In this document: one piece after another, positions 21,560 through 31,865 of the stretch
Position numbering within the stretch: the first letter of the stretch is position 1
Layout of the letters: every line of letters begins with the position of its first letter
DNA from: Endomychus coccineus
Taxonomy: Eukaryota > Arthropoda > Insecta > Coleoptera > Endomychidae
Assembly (NCBI GenBank): GCA_958510875.1
Contig: OY294068.1
Coordinates: 82,921,116-82,985,115 of the forward strand
Direction: 5' to 3'
Length of the DNA stretch: 64,000 nt
Program-made: the position numbers and the translations under genes
The notes under the pieces: generated by a model
What the model saw: only the letters and a program-made list of their open reading frames with translations
Databases searched by the model: none
What the model was told of the DNA's origin: nothing

Positions 21560-22390
21560 TACCGTTGCAAACTTGAAATTTATTAACATCGCTAAATGGA
21601 TTATTCATAAAAATTCATGATTTGAACTTTATTTCAAGAACTGTGCAAGCTTTTGTTGTCACGAGTAGAGACAAAAATGCACCGAAGGCTGACATACATT
21701 TAATAATTTTTCAGCTTACTTCGTTGAGCTTTGTTGAAATATCTATCTTCACTAGTCAATGTTCATAGAATGATAACAAGTTACAACGTATCAGTAAAGT
21801 GCACCGTTTGCATGTTGCATTGTTGCTCCAGCTACTTTTCTGTCGTGGTGAGGATGGTTATTCGATTGACATCTCCAAGAGTGACCTAAGAATGAAATTA
21901 CCCCTTCAAAAAACAATTTCTGCCCTTTTTATTCGACACTTCTATTGATATGTACGCAAATGTTGAGACAGAGCGGTTATACACTCCTTACAAAAAGTAT
22001 TGCTTAATTCACAAAATAGGAAAATATTTTGAAATTAAATCTCAATTTACATCAGAATCTTTTAATATACATTTATGGTCTCCTTTAGATATGCAAAAGC
22101 GTAAATTCGTAAGCTTACTCTGTTGAAAGGAGAAACAATCAACAAAGAAATAATGTGATGACTTTTATCTTTATCATTAGCGTTTATAAAGTGAATCTAT
22201 GCATTACACTTGGTTATTTTCCCATTAAGGATGTATATAAAAGCATCATGTTCAAAAATAAGTGTAACACCAGAACAAGCTCAAATTGTTATTGGAAGAT
22301 CAAAGATTGCAACAATATGTGACTGAAGTTATGGAACTCAACCAATCCACTGATATGAAGATTTAGAGAAACTGGAGGTTACAATAGAGC
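21560..22390. other. AT-rich interval without a recognised gene
   Basis: No coding signature seen. A TATATAAAAGC string at about 22,235 resembles a TATA box but no downstream exon could be tied to it. Confidence 0.25.
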
Positions 22391-22394
22391 TTTA

Positions 22395-22540
22395 TAAATA
22401 TGAAATAATTACCCTTATCCACCTAAACACTGTTTAAGTATTGAGGACCTTTTGGCGTAGCCATCATCAGAGTAAACTGTTTACTCTGTACTTTAACATT
22501 TTTTTTAGTAGATAAAGGTGATTATTTCTTATTTATAGTA
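22395..22540. repeat. PLE terminal-repeat relic arranged as a hairpin
   Basis: ATTACCCTTATCCACC on the left and GGTGATTATTTCTTA on the right are inverted. Between them lies the PLE terminal block GCCATCATCAGAGTAAAC. No PLE coding sequence is attached. It is a solo terminal repeat that appears folded onto an inverted partial copy. Confidence 0.55.
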
Positions 22541-22888
22541 TTGGAAGTTCAATTATTAGAGATAAATTTTATTTTATTACTTCGAACAGTACATCAATCA
22601 TTAATTAATAATTCTATTGTCAACCCATATTCAACTTTCATCATTTATATGTATCCTATAAAAAACACAGATGACAGCACTTAACACATTAACTTAATAC
22701 TCCCGCTTGTTATGTGCTTCCATGAAAAACAAAAATTGAATAAACTACTCAAAAATATTCTAAATAAGACAAACTTCTGTCAAAATTATTTTTCGCAAGG
22801 ATAAACTAATTTATTTCGGAGTTTATCAAGTACCGCTAGCTGCTCTGAGGTATGAATGTATGAAACACATTTTCTAATGTGATGATAG

Positions 22889-25686
22889 TAGACCAGTGCT
22901 GAAGCCTTTGAAAATGGTAAAAAGTGAAAGAAAATAATAGTAGGATGAAACCCATTGGAAAAGGAAGAGAATATAACAAAAATGACAGGAAAAATAATTT
23001 ACGGGCGATCTGAGGTCGGGAAGTCGAAAGGGGTGAGTTTTTAAGGGTAAAAAACGGCTTATCTCGATTTCCGGCAGAACTACAAGTCGTATGGAAAAAA
23101 GTCAAATAGCAAAGTTGTAGGTAATAAAAAGATCTACAATTTTTTCACTCACACTTTTTTCACATAACCTCAAAATTCATGTGAAAAATTCAAATAACCA
23201 AGTTTCTGGTTTTTTATTTTTATCTCTCACAAAAAAAAAATGTCTCTCACGAAATTTGGTGGAAGCTCACCTTCTTATGTCTCAAACACACTGTAATTTT
23301 TTTGATTTAAAATATTAATTTTTCCACCTTATTTTGACTTAATACCGAAAAAGCACCCTAATTTTCAATCGAAAATTCTCACGTCAAAACATCTGCTTTT
23401 TTGAAAAAGTCGGTAGGCTTTTTGTTCGTTGAAATCTCTACTTTCTGATGGTGTTTAAAAAAATATACTTTACTATGGTAAATGTTCTCAAAAAATGTAA
23501 AGAATCGAAAAAATCTCGAATCCGAAAATCATTATGTACAATTTTGAGCTATTTATTGAAATTTATACTTTAATTACTCGAAAAACGTAAGATTCCATGT
23601 TACATTGATAAACAAAAAATTACAAATCGAAATATATATAAATATAAATATATATTATATATTATTTGTGAGTGCGAATGGACCAACGCATTTTGACGGC
23701 ATTTTGCATGTCATCGACGGTGGATTTTTACTGCACAAAGTTATTTGGCAAAAAAATGGAACGGTGGGAGAGATCATGAATGAATATTTGCGCTATGTAG
23801 AAAAGCATTACGCAGCAAGCAGGTATATCGTTTTTGATGGGTACCCCGAAATTGAAAAATCAGTTACTGTGACAACAGTACCAGCAGCTAATTCAACTGA
23901 AAGAGTAGAACGTAGTCGTAGAAAAACCTCAGACAATAATCCAGAGTTGAATTATCAAAACCATACAAAAATACCATATTTGCAAGAAAAATTTTTATCC
24001 AACGAGAAAAACAAGGACAAAATAATGAAAACTTTGATGAAAAGATTACAGTCACAAGGATTTTCCTGTAATCAAGCAAAAGAAGATGCTGATGCTGACA
24101 TAATTAGGACCTCAATAGAAATTGCCAGAGATACAAATAAAACTGTCATTGTTGTGGGTCAAGATATTGATCTTTTGGTACTTTTGAATCAATTAAATTC
24201 AAATAATCATGACATTTATTTTCTCAAGCCAGGTTCTGCAAATGTAAAAGATCTATTTTTCACGTCTAATAGTTTCAAATATGAATCCTTCATAAACATC
24301 GTTGCATTCCTGCATTGTTTTTCTGGTTGCGATACAACATCTGGATTTGCCGGAAAAGGAAAGAAAAGTATCGTAAATTCATTATTAGACGATAAAAATT
24401 TGTCAAATTTGGCCAATATTTTTCTTAAAAAAGATGCAAACAGAGTAGATATCGAAAAAATGGATTACAATTAATCGAATCTATTTATAAATGTAAAAAT
24501 GATAATATAACATGGAATCAATTAAGATTTCGAAAATATCAATTGGCAAAAATTAAATCATCTTTCATATTGGCAAATCTCCCACCCACAGAAGGTGCAG
24601 CAGAACAACATTGTTACAGGGCATATTATCAGCTTCAAACATCAGCGTGGCATTATGCCCAAATTTACAGAAAAGGAATTAATTCCGGAAATATTGCTCA
24701 AAAGTATTTGCGGCAGCTGTGAAACTGGATGTAACAGTTTAAAATGTGGCTGCCGAAAACATTGTTTAAAATGCACAAATTTATGCTCAAATTGTCATGG
24801 TTCTGAAGAATGCTCCAATGTGGAAGGAAAAAGATACGAGGAAGCTTATGATCCAGATGAAATTGTGGATGAAGAACCAATGCAGACTGGAAATAATATT
24901 CCTGCCTTTAATTATATTTAGAACAACCATTTTCGCATGCTTTTGCAATCTTTATGTTTTATGAATTTATAATTTTTTTGTTCATCAATGTAACATGAAA
25001 TCTTACGTTTTTCGAGTAATTAAAGTATAAATATTAATAAATAGCTCAAAATTGTACACAATGATTTTCGGATTCGAGTTTTTTCCGTTTCTTTGCATTT
25101 TTTGAGAACATTTACCATGGTAATGTATATTTTTCTTCACACCATCAGAAAGTAGAGATTTAAACGAACAAAAAGCACATCGACTTTTTTGAAAATGCAG
25201 ATATTTTGACGTGAGAATTTTCGATTGAAAATTAGGGTGCTTTTTCGATCTTAAGTCAAAATAAGGTGAAAAAATAGATATTTGAAATCAAAAAAAATAC
25301 AGTGTGTTTGGGACATGAAAAGGCGAGCTTTCAGCAAATTTCGTGAAAAAAATATTTTTTTTGTGAAAGATAAAAATAAAAAACAAAAAACTTGGTTATT
25401 TGAATTTTGCACATAAATTTTGAGGTTATGTGAAAAAAGTGTAGATACAAAAGTTGTAAATCTTTCTATTACCTACAACTTTGCTATTTGACTTTTTTCC
25501 CTAGAACTTGTGGTTTTGCCGAAAATCGAGTTTTTTCCCCTTAAAAACTCACCCCTTTCGACTTCCCGACCTCAGATCGGCCGTAAATTATTTTTCATTC
25601 CATTTTTGCTTTATTCTCTTCCTTTTCCAATGGGTTTCATCCTACTATTATTTAATTTGGTTTCAAAAATTATCGACCTTGGTCTA
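22889..25686. mobile_element. Foldback DNA transposon, copy 3, carrying a broken nuclease-like gene
   Basis: Ends TAGACCA (22,889) and TGGTCTA (25,680-25,686) are inverted repeats, flanked by an exact 3-bp duplication TAG (22,886-22,888 and 25,687-25,689). The arms, about 22,920-23,600 and 24,955-25,650, are long inverted repeats that share AATAATAGTAGGATGAAACC, GACCTCAGATCG-type blocks and AAAACGTAAGATTCCATGTT. Between the arms lies an XPG-like/Cys-cluster pseudogene. The terminal design is the same as in the other foldback elements of this window, but here the element carries a gene. Confidence 0.85.
23605..24921 (+). pseudogene. XPG/FEN-like nuclease with C-terminal Cys cluster, transposon-borne, frameshifted
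   Basis: The first frame (to 24,474) has LHVIDGGFLLHKVIW, YIVFDGYP, a basic linker, then ADADIIRTSIEIARDTNKTV, VVGQDIDLLVLL and HCFSGCDTTSGFAGKGKK. This is the acidic DADxxI and GxDxDLLVLL core of XPG-I/PIN-like nucleases followed by a helix-hairpin-helix-like GCDTTS block. After a frame change LRFRKYQLAKIKSSFILANL and LPPTEGAAEQHCYRAYY continue the protein. After a second change (24,595-24,921) come CGSCETGC, KCGCRKHCLKCTNLCSNCHG and an acidic tail. Similar unnamed proteins are common in insects. The N-terminus looks truncated by the hairpin arm. At least two frameshifts make this copy inactive. XPG plus Cys-cluster proteins have been linked to Academ-type transposons; that link is my inference from memory. 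Confidence 0.7.
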
Positions 25687-25731
25687 TAGTGTACATCAGT
25701 GTGTTCAGATCTTTTATGGAATACAGGATTT

Positions 25732-26260
25732 TTACCAGACGTATGGCACTCCGATTGTCCACCAACATGTCATTTGACGCTGACTAATAAATTTGCCGTT
25801 CGTACAGAAGATAAATCTTGTTGTCGATCTTCTTGTATCTATGTTAGCTGCGTAGTCCGGTTCTGAGAAACCTGACAATTTTGGAATTTTACAGTGATTG
25901 TCAAAAAATATTCCGTAATTGATTGTTCCTATTAGGTATTTCATGATTTTCTTCACTGCATTCCAGTATGCAACATTGAAATTATTTTTATATCTACTAA
26001 CTTGGCTTATAGCGAAAGATATATAAGGTTGACTAAAAATTGACAAGAATGCTCCCATTTCCTCGCGTTATGGTTGATTGTTATTTTGAGTTTCATAAAA
26101 TGGTGTAGCTTACCTTAATTGTGAGTGAAGATCAGCTTGAATTTTCTAACCAGCTGATCAGTATAACCAATTTGGCTTATGTATAACTTCGATATCATTC
26201 ACGTGTTGTCGAACCTATCAAGCATCACTATATCATGTGGTGCTGTAAAATCAACTAGTA
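25732..26260 (-). pseudogene. Ty1/copia pol relic (RNase H region)
   Basis: The minus-strand frame 25,732-26,058 contains YWNAVKKIMKYLIGTINYGI, LSGFSEPDYAANIDTRRSTT and RFIFCTNGKFISQRQ. This matches the copia-type HW-x-A-x-KR-I-x-RYL-x-GT, then DxDxAxxxxxRRSTTG...I-W-SK-Q blocks, with Asp-to-Glu or other changes at conserved positions. The preceding minus-strand sequence to about 26,260 is a frameshifted continuation. No LTRs were found. Confidence 0.65.
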
Positions 26261-26289
26261 AACATACATAATTTTTATGAACTATTTGT

Positions 26290-26541
26290 GTAATTTCTCA
26301 ACGACTCGAATCCCACTACTCCTGAGCTGACCTCCGTATCCTCAATAATTACACCGAACGGACCTGAAGACCCTATTGGTTATCACAAGGCAATTCTAAA
26401 ACCAATTTGGGATATCACACTTTCTTGGCGGCTGCTTACGTCATTTAAGAACCTGCCAAATTTCAAAAGCCGAGAGGCTTTAAAGTTTGGGAGATTTCGT
26501 GATGAATCAGACAGGCAGGATGTTATTATATATGTAAGGAT
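26290..26541 (+). other. Open segment with a good 5' splice site, possible exon
   Basis: A plus-strand frame of about 90 codons without ATG (containing TPNGPEDPIGYHKAILKPIW and SFKNLPNFKSREALKFGRF) runs to a GTAAGG donor at about 26,533-26,538. No acceptor is clear and no family is recognised. It could be an exon, a TE fragment or chance. Confidence 0.2.
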
Positions 26542-26559
26542 TTCTTCATTGATATCCAA

Positions 26560-27336
26560 CTAACATCCACCTCCCCTCAATGAATCGCTATTCTTTTGGA
26601 AAGGAATTATTATAACATACTATACTATTCTTCGATGTTAAATATTCTAATAGGGTGCTTGTTATGCGCATTAAAGATTAATAGCTGAGGTGGTTTAATT
26701 TTGCACACACACTGATTTTAGAATATTTTTATAAAGTCTGATTAACAACAATTAAATTTTAATTCGAAATTCATTCACTTTACAGGCCATCTTCGAACGA
26801 ATCTATAATTCCTAAGTATAAAGAGATCTTTCCGACTGTTACTCAGGTAAATATATAAGATAAGAAAATATTATTGAGCAATTATTCTTCTAGTCACAAA
26901 GATAATATAGGTTTAAGTAGATCTATCGGGACTCCAAATTGAGTTGGTTTTTCTTTGGGACATCTACACGCGGGTAGATGGCGTTAGATGTTCATTGCTT
27001 TTTGCTTTTCTTGTTGATGGTAATTTCACGGTGTATAGACTATTGTACGTTTACGGAGAACTACTGAACATGATAATATAAAACCTTAGTTACTTAAATA
27101 ACTGAGTATGATAGCTCTTTTTGGAATATTTCCGGACGTGCGTTGTTGGCGCTTCTATTAGAAAGTAGCAGATACTTCGAAAATGTAATTGAAACAATGT
27201 GTAAATAATGTTACATTTAAATTCTGTGTTCCTTAATAACTTTACTCGATAAATGTCTATACCTGTGTTGCACTGTTTTTGAGATACGAATTATTCTATA
27301 TTTTTTTTATCAAAAAACATTATTTTGAAAAATCTT
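26560..27336. other. AT-rich interval without a recognised gene
   Basis: No coding signature, tandem repeat or inverted repeat recognised up to the gypsy 3' LTR. Confidence 0.3.
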
Positions 27337-27511
27337 TGTTGGTATCACGTAGATCAAATCGGAAGAGGAGAATAAAACACTTTTTTACTTCTAATTCTAT
27401 TAATAATAAGAGATATTTTTGACAATCTGCTTTTTATTAAATTTGAAATTTCTTCTTCTTTTTTTTTTCGTTTCTTAGCAACCATGTCCGCTATTATCAT
27501 AGACCGCTACA
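27337..27511 (-). repeat. 3' LTR of the gypsy element
   Basis: Plus-strand TGTTGGTATCACG to ATAGACCGCTACA, about 175 bp. Essentially identical to the 5' LTR apart from a longer T-run near 27,460-27,468. Confidence 0.9.
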
Positions 27512-27718
27512 CTACTTCCCCACCAGTAACGAAAAACAGTTACGATACATATAATACAGATTACCATCAATAATAACAACAAATAAAATCAAAGGAACAT
27601 ATTCTAACTGATATGAGATATAAAATTAAAATTTAGTAAATTATAACTTAAATAAACACTAAAATTAAACATCGCTCGCAACAAGGTATCGAGATGGAAA
27701 CCGGATCGTTCTTCCACA

Positions 27719-28271
27719 TCATGATGTCTTTGTTACTTCGTGTTTACGCTCTTTATTATTTATAGTCGTTGCTGAGTAGTTATTGATATTTTGATTAGAA
27801 GTTGACTCTTCTTTCTGTTCTTGCGGTGTTGAAATATTATAATCTGTAAATAAATAAGTAGGTTTCAGCCTATCAACTGAAACATTTGAAATTCTGCCTT
27901 TAATGTCTATTGTAAAATATTTATCTGATCTCTTAATCACCCGGAAAGGTCCTTCGTAAGGTGGCTCCAGAGACTTCTTAACACGATCAAGTCGTAAAAA
28001 CACATGCGAACAAGAACTGAGATCCTTATGTACAAAAAAAGATCTAAAATTATCCGAGCGTGTTGCATGTGGTCGGAGTTCACCCAAAATTTTCCGAAGT
28101 TCTGAGGTGAAATTCTCTGAATTCAACGGAAATTTAGGTGCATCAAAGAATTCACCAGGTAATCTGATAGTTGTGCCGTATACCATTTCAGCAATTGAAT
28201 GTTGTGAGTTGTCTCTCAAAGCTGTACGTAATCCCAGCAGTACAGAAGGAAGGGCATCGGTCCATGTTATT
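27719..28271 (-). pseudogene. pol: Integrase C-terminal part of pol, out of frame
   Basis: Continues the integrase with TDALPSVLLGL, SIAEMVYGTTIRLPGEFF, then FLRLDRVKKSLEPPYEGPF and VIKRSDKYFTIDI (a GPF-x-VI-x-R, SH3-like C-terminal domain) and ISNVSVDRLKPTYL. It follows the main pol stop in the next frame with no missing domain, so a single small indel explains the break. A low-complexity polar tail ends the frame. There is no chromodomain. Confidence 0.85.
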
Positions 28272-30902
28272 TTATTTGTGAGCCCGAAGTGCTGATTTCA
28301 GAGTCCTGTGTAGTCTCTCGATTTTTCCATTCGATTGTGGATGATACGGAGTTGTGTGCTGGATTTTCACTCCACACAATGCAGCGAGAGATTTGAATAG
28401 TTCACTTTCGAACTGTCGACCCTGGTCTGTTATTATTGTATGAGGTGCTCCAAATCTGGCAATCCAATGGTTATAAAATGACTTTGCATCTGTATCGGCA
28501 GTTATTCTCGTCATAGGAATAACTTCCATCCAATTGGTATATTTATCAATACACGTAAGGCAATAAATATTTTCCTGCGAGGGTGGTAAAGGTCCAATAA
28601 TGTCCACATGTACCACACTAAGTCTTCCATCTGGCACTTTGAAATTCTCCAACCGCGATTTTGTGTGTCTAGACACTTTATTGCGCTGGCAGCTAAGACA
28701 AGATTGAGCCCATTTACGTAAATCATTTCTGAGTCCAGGCCAAATAAATTTACAAGACACTTGTTTTACAGTAGACTTCAATCCAGGATGAGCAAAATTA
28801 TGAATTTGTTGAAACACCCGGTAACGATATTTGCGAGGTATATATGGACGACAGTTTTGAGTGAATACATCACACCAAAGTGACTTTCCCGACAATAATT
28901 GTATCTTCTTAAGTTTAATATTCGTTCCATTAGATAAAGTTGCTAATTCATTATCACATTCCTGCTCCCGCGCAATCTCATCATGATCGAGAACAAAAAT
29001 TTCTTCAAGTCTTGACAGAGTGTCGGCTATGACATTATCTTTGCCTTTAATATGCCTAATATCCGTAGTGAATTGAGATATGTATTGAAGATGTCTTAAT
29101 TGACGAGGAGATGCCTTATCATTTTTCTGTTGAAACGCAAATGTTATTGGCTTATGATCGGTAAAAATAGTAAAAGTTCTTGCTTCGAGGAAGTATTTGA
29201 ATTGCTTTACAGACATGTATATTCCTAAAAGTTCTTTATCATAAGCACTGTAGTTTTTTTGTGCATTATTAAGTTTTCTTGAATAGAAGGCAATTGGTTT
29301 CCAACCAGACTCTTCATGTTGTTGTAACACAGATCCGACAGCTTGATTGGAAGTGTCAGTGAAGAGTGCTAACGGAAAATCTGAATTTGGAATGGTTAGA
29401 GTAGTTGCATTGACCAGACTCTCTTTACACTTTTCAAATTGAATCATAGTCTCAGGCGTCCACTTAATTGCTCGGTTATCATTCTTTTTTGATCCCTTGA
29501 GATAATCATGTAAAACGGCTTGAATTTCTGCAGCGTTCGGAATATATCTTCGATAAAAATTAATTATGCCAAGGAATGTACGAAGTTGACGAACCGTTTC
29601 TGGCAACTTATAATCCTTAATTACTTGAATCTTTTCAGGAAGTGGCTGTGATCCATTAGGAGTTATTAAATAACCTAGAAATTCTAGTTTTTCTACTCCA
29701 AACTTAGATTTAGATACATTAATTCGAAGACCATATTGTTTCAATCTTTCAAAAACCAATCTCAAATGTTTACGATGCTCATCCGTTGACGATGAAGCGA
29801 TCAAAATATCATCAAGATATGGGAACAAGAAATCTAACCCTTCAAACACTTCATTTATAAACCTTTGAAATGTTGACGGTGCATTACATAATCCGAAACT
29901 CATTACATTAAACTCGAAAAGTCCAAAAGGTGTAATAATTGCTGTCTTAGATTTATCTTCTTCCGCAACTGGAACTTGAAAATAAGCTTTAAATAAATCT
30001 ATTTTTGAGAATATTTTCGTTCCTTTCATAATTTGCTGGAAATCGTCTATTCGAGGAATGGGGTATCGGTCAGGAACCGTTTGAGCATTTAAACGTCGAT
30101 AATCTCCGCAGGGACGTAACGTACCATCTTTTTTATTTACTATATGCAATGGACTAGACCATTCGGAGTGTGATGGACGAATTATTCCATGGTCCAACAT
30201 GAACTGAAACTCAAGCTTCACCTGTTTCATCCTTTTACAATCTAATGGACGAGCTTTACAATGTACTGATGGTCCATTAGTGCGAATATGATGTTTGACA
30301 TTATGCAAACTTTTGCTTGGTATTAAGCAAGGGGTAGTAATATCGGAATACGAAGATAATAAATCAGCGAACTCACCGATATCACTCAATGTGTGTATGG
30401 TATGCTGTTCAAATACTTCAGCAACGTTACCAGTTACACAAAGTTTAGTAATTCCATCAATTAACTTTCGTCCATGCAAATCAATTAACAAATTAAATTT
30501 ATTCAAAAAATCAGCTCCAATTATACCTTTTTCTATTTTTGCAACAATAAATGGCCATTGAAAACATCTGCGAAGTCCTAAATTTATTGTTAATAGTTTT
30601 ACGCCATATGTAGGAATCTCAGAACCATTAGCGGCATATAATTTAAATGAGTTATTAAGAATTTTATCATTAGCAGTAGCTGGCAATAGAGATACATCAG
30701 CTCCACTATCAACAAGAAAACGACATCCCGTGTTTTTGTCTAAAACAAATAAACTGAAATTTGAACGATTTTCCATGTTTTCTGCAGCAGAACTTTCCGC
30801 TTCTTCTACTGCAGATTCTCGTTTCCCGAAACCTTCCAAGCACAAGGTAATTTGCATCGATCTGGAAAACATTTGGAACCGTATCGGAAATGTGCATAAC
30901 AA
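28272..30902 (-). CDS. pol: Pol polyprotein of the Ty3/gypsy element (protease, RT, RNase H, integrase; truncated)
   Basis: An 876-codon frame. Protease: FLVDSGADVSLLPA near residue 65. RT: YRRLNAQTVPDRYPIPRIDD, FSKIDLFKAYFQVPV and the catalytic FPYLDDILIAS near residue 365. RNase H: LFTDTSNQAVGSVLQQ, the DKELLGIY block and FTIFTDHKPITFAF. Integrase: the HNFAH...CLSCQRN zinc domain, VVHVDIIGPLP (Asp), IITDQGRQFES (Asp) and PYHPQSNGKIERLHRTLK (Glu), all retained. The frame stops at TAA just after RAHK, where a frameshift separates the integrase C-terminus at 27,719-28,270. The first about 30 codons overlap gag. The ATG given may not be used if expression is by frameshifting. Confidence 0.93.
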   Translation of the reverse strand: MLCTFPIRFQMFSRSMQITLCLEGFGKRESAVEEAESSAAENMENRSNFSLFVLDKNTGCRFLVDSGADVSLLPATANDKILNNSFKLYAANGSEIPTYGVKLLTINLGLRRCFQWPFIVAKIEKGIIGADFLNKFNLLIDLHGRKLIDGITKLCVTGNVAEVFEQHTIHTLSDIGEFADLLSSYSDITTPCLIPSKSLHNVKHHIRTNGPSVHCKARPLDCKRMKQVKLEFQFMLDHGIIRPSHSEWSSPLHIVNKKDGTLRPCGDYRRLNAQTVPDRYPIPRIDDFQQIMKGTKIFSKIDLFKAYFQVPVAEEDKSKTAIITPFGLFEFNVMSFGLCNAPSTFQRFINEVFEGLDFLFPYLDDILIASSSTDEHRKHLRLVFERLKQYGLRINVSKSKFGVEKLEFLGYLITPNGSQPLPEKIQVIKDYKLPETVRQLRTFLGIINFYRRYIPNAAEIQAVLHDYLKGSKKNDNRAIKWTPETMIQFEKCKESLVNATTLTIPNSDFPLALFTDTSNQAVGSVLQQHEESGWKPIAFYSRKLNNAQKNYSAYDKELLGIYMSVKQFKYFLEARTFTIFTDHKPITFAFQQKNDKASPRQLRHLQYISQFTTDIRHIKGKDNVIADTLSRLEEIFVLDHDEIAREQECDNELATLSNGTNIKLKKIQLLSGKSLWCDVFTQNCRPYIPRKYRYRVFQQIHNFAHPGLKSTVKQVSCKFIWPGLRNDLRKWAQSCLSCQRNKVSRHTKSRLENFKVPDGRLSVVHVDIIGPLPPSQENIYCLTCIDKYTNWMEVIPMTRITADTDAKSFYNHWIARFGAPHTIITDQGRQFESELFKSLAALCGVKIQHTTPYHPQSNGKIERLHRTLKSALRAHK

Positions 30903-31660
30903 TATTTTCCTTTTGGATCAAATTTCCTTCTATTATGATCTTTACTTGAAGCGCGACTACGATTTCTACTATTATCCCTAGATCTGAATCTTCTCTGTCC
31001 TTTTGCAGTGATCTGTGCTTCTAAACCTTCGAACCTAACCATTAAAACTTTAATCAACGAATTCGTGTCATTCCGCGTTTCAGTTGAATAAACTTCTTTA
31101 TGTGGGTTAAGTTCTAACATTTTATCCCCCATAAAAGCTACTTTGTCAAGTCCCTCTTCACTAACAATGAGTACATTTTTGATTGAATCTGGAAGTTTTT
31201 CTAGCCAAAACGTTTTTAATGCTGCTTCGGAAATATCAACTCCTGCCAAAGTTTTCATTTTACGAAGAAGCTGACTAGGTTTCATATCACCTAATTCTAG
31301 ACCGGTAACTAACTTTTTAATCTTTCGTTCTTCACTCTCTTTGAATATATTCAACAAATTTTCTTTAGCTCTAGTATATTTATTTAAGGCAGTTCCTTGA
31401 ATTATATCCCAAATATTCTCAACATATTTTGGATCTATTTGTGATACCAGATAATTAAATTTTGTTTCTTCCGATGTAATTTTATTAATATTAAATTGAG
31501 CTTCAATTTGATAAAACCATATTTCGTGTTTCTCGGGCCTAAAAGGAGGAATTCTTATACTGACCTTATTTACTTCTGTCTCTTGCCTGTCGTTATTCCT
31601 GCTTACCCTTGAGCTAAGTTCACTTTCATCACTTTTTGACATTCTCAACAGAAACTTCAC
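30806..31660 (-). CDS. gag: Gag polyprotein of the Ty3/gypsy element
   Basis: A 284-residue open frame. The capsid-like part starts with RIPPFRPEKHEIWFYQIEAQ (about residues 37-56), the usual start of insect gypsy Gag (a W-F-x-x-(I/V)-E-x-x-F block). It continues through NYLVSQIDPKY, PSQLLRKMKTLAG and FWLEKLPDSI. A basic linker (RFRSRDNSRNRSRASSKDHN) precedes one Cys-rich motif YCYAHFRYGSKCFPDRCKLP near the C-terminus, an insect-type variant of the zinc knuckle. It forms the particle that packages the RNA. It overlaps the pol frame by about 97 bp in a different frame, implying ribosomal frameshifting or a fusion product. It appears intact. Confidence 0.9.
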   Translation of the reverse strand: MKFLLRMSKSDESELSSRVSRNNDRQETEVNKVSIRIPPFRPEKHEIWFYQIEAQFNINKITSEETKFNYLVSQIDPKYVENIWDIIQGTALNKYTRAKENLLNIFKESEERKIKKLVTGLELGDMKPSQLLRKMKTLAGVDISEAALKTFWLEKLPDSIKNVLIVSEEGLDKVAFMGDKMLELNPHKEVYSTETRNDTNSLIKVLMVRFEGLEAQITAKGQRRFRSRDNSRNRSRASSKDHNRRKFDPKGKYCYAHFRYGSKCFPDRCKLPCAWKVSGNENLQ

Positions 31661-31688
31661 TCATCAAACGTCGAAAGGGTAACCAATT

Positions 31689-31861
31689 TGTTGGTATCAC
31701 GTAGATCAAATCGGAAGAGGAGAATAAAACACTTTTTTACTTCTAATTCTATTAATAATAAGAGATATTTTTGACAATCTGCTTTTTATTAAATTTGAAA
31801 TTTCTTCTTCTTTTTTTTCGTTTCTTAGCAACCATGTCCGCTATTATCATAGACCGCTACA
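31689..31861 (-). repeat. 5' LTR of the gypsy element
   Basis: Same sequence as the 3' LTR, about 173 bp, ending at the TCTT target duplication. The gag start lies only about 28 bp inside, so the leader is very short. Confidence 0.9.
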
Positions 31862-31865
31862 TCTT

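Larger units (their letters stand above)
27337..31861 (-). mobile_element. Nearly intact Ty3/gypsy LTR retrotransposon
   Basis: This 4.5-kb unit reads on the minus strand as LTR, gag, pol, LTR. The LTRs (31,689-31,861 and 27,337-27,511; TGTAGCGG...CCAACA on the coding strand) differ visibly only in the length of one T-run. The flanks share TCTT (27,333-27,336 and 31,862-31,865). A polypurine tract GGTGGGGAAGTAG precedes the 3' LTR. The Pol order is protease, RT, RNase H, integrase, which defines Ty3/gypsy. There is no env frame. One frameshift in the integrase region breaks the otherwise open pol. Confidence 0.95.

Noticed and set aside
22230..22245. TATATAAAAGC as a TATA box
   Set aside because: AT-rich background, and no first exon or start codon could be tied to it.
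22836..23105. Open frames in the arms of foldback copy 3 (also 25,508-25,777)
   Set aside because: They are inverted copies of the same hairpin arm and not proteins.
27337..31861. Possible envelope gene making this an errantivirus-like element
   Set aside because: No third frame follows the integrase before the 3' LTR beyond the polar tail of pol.
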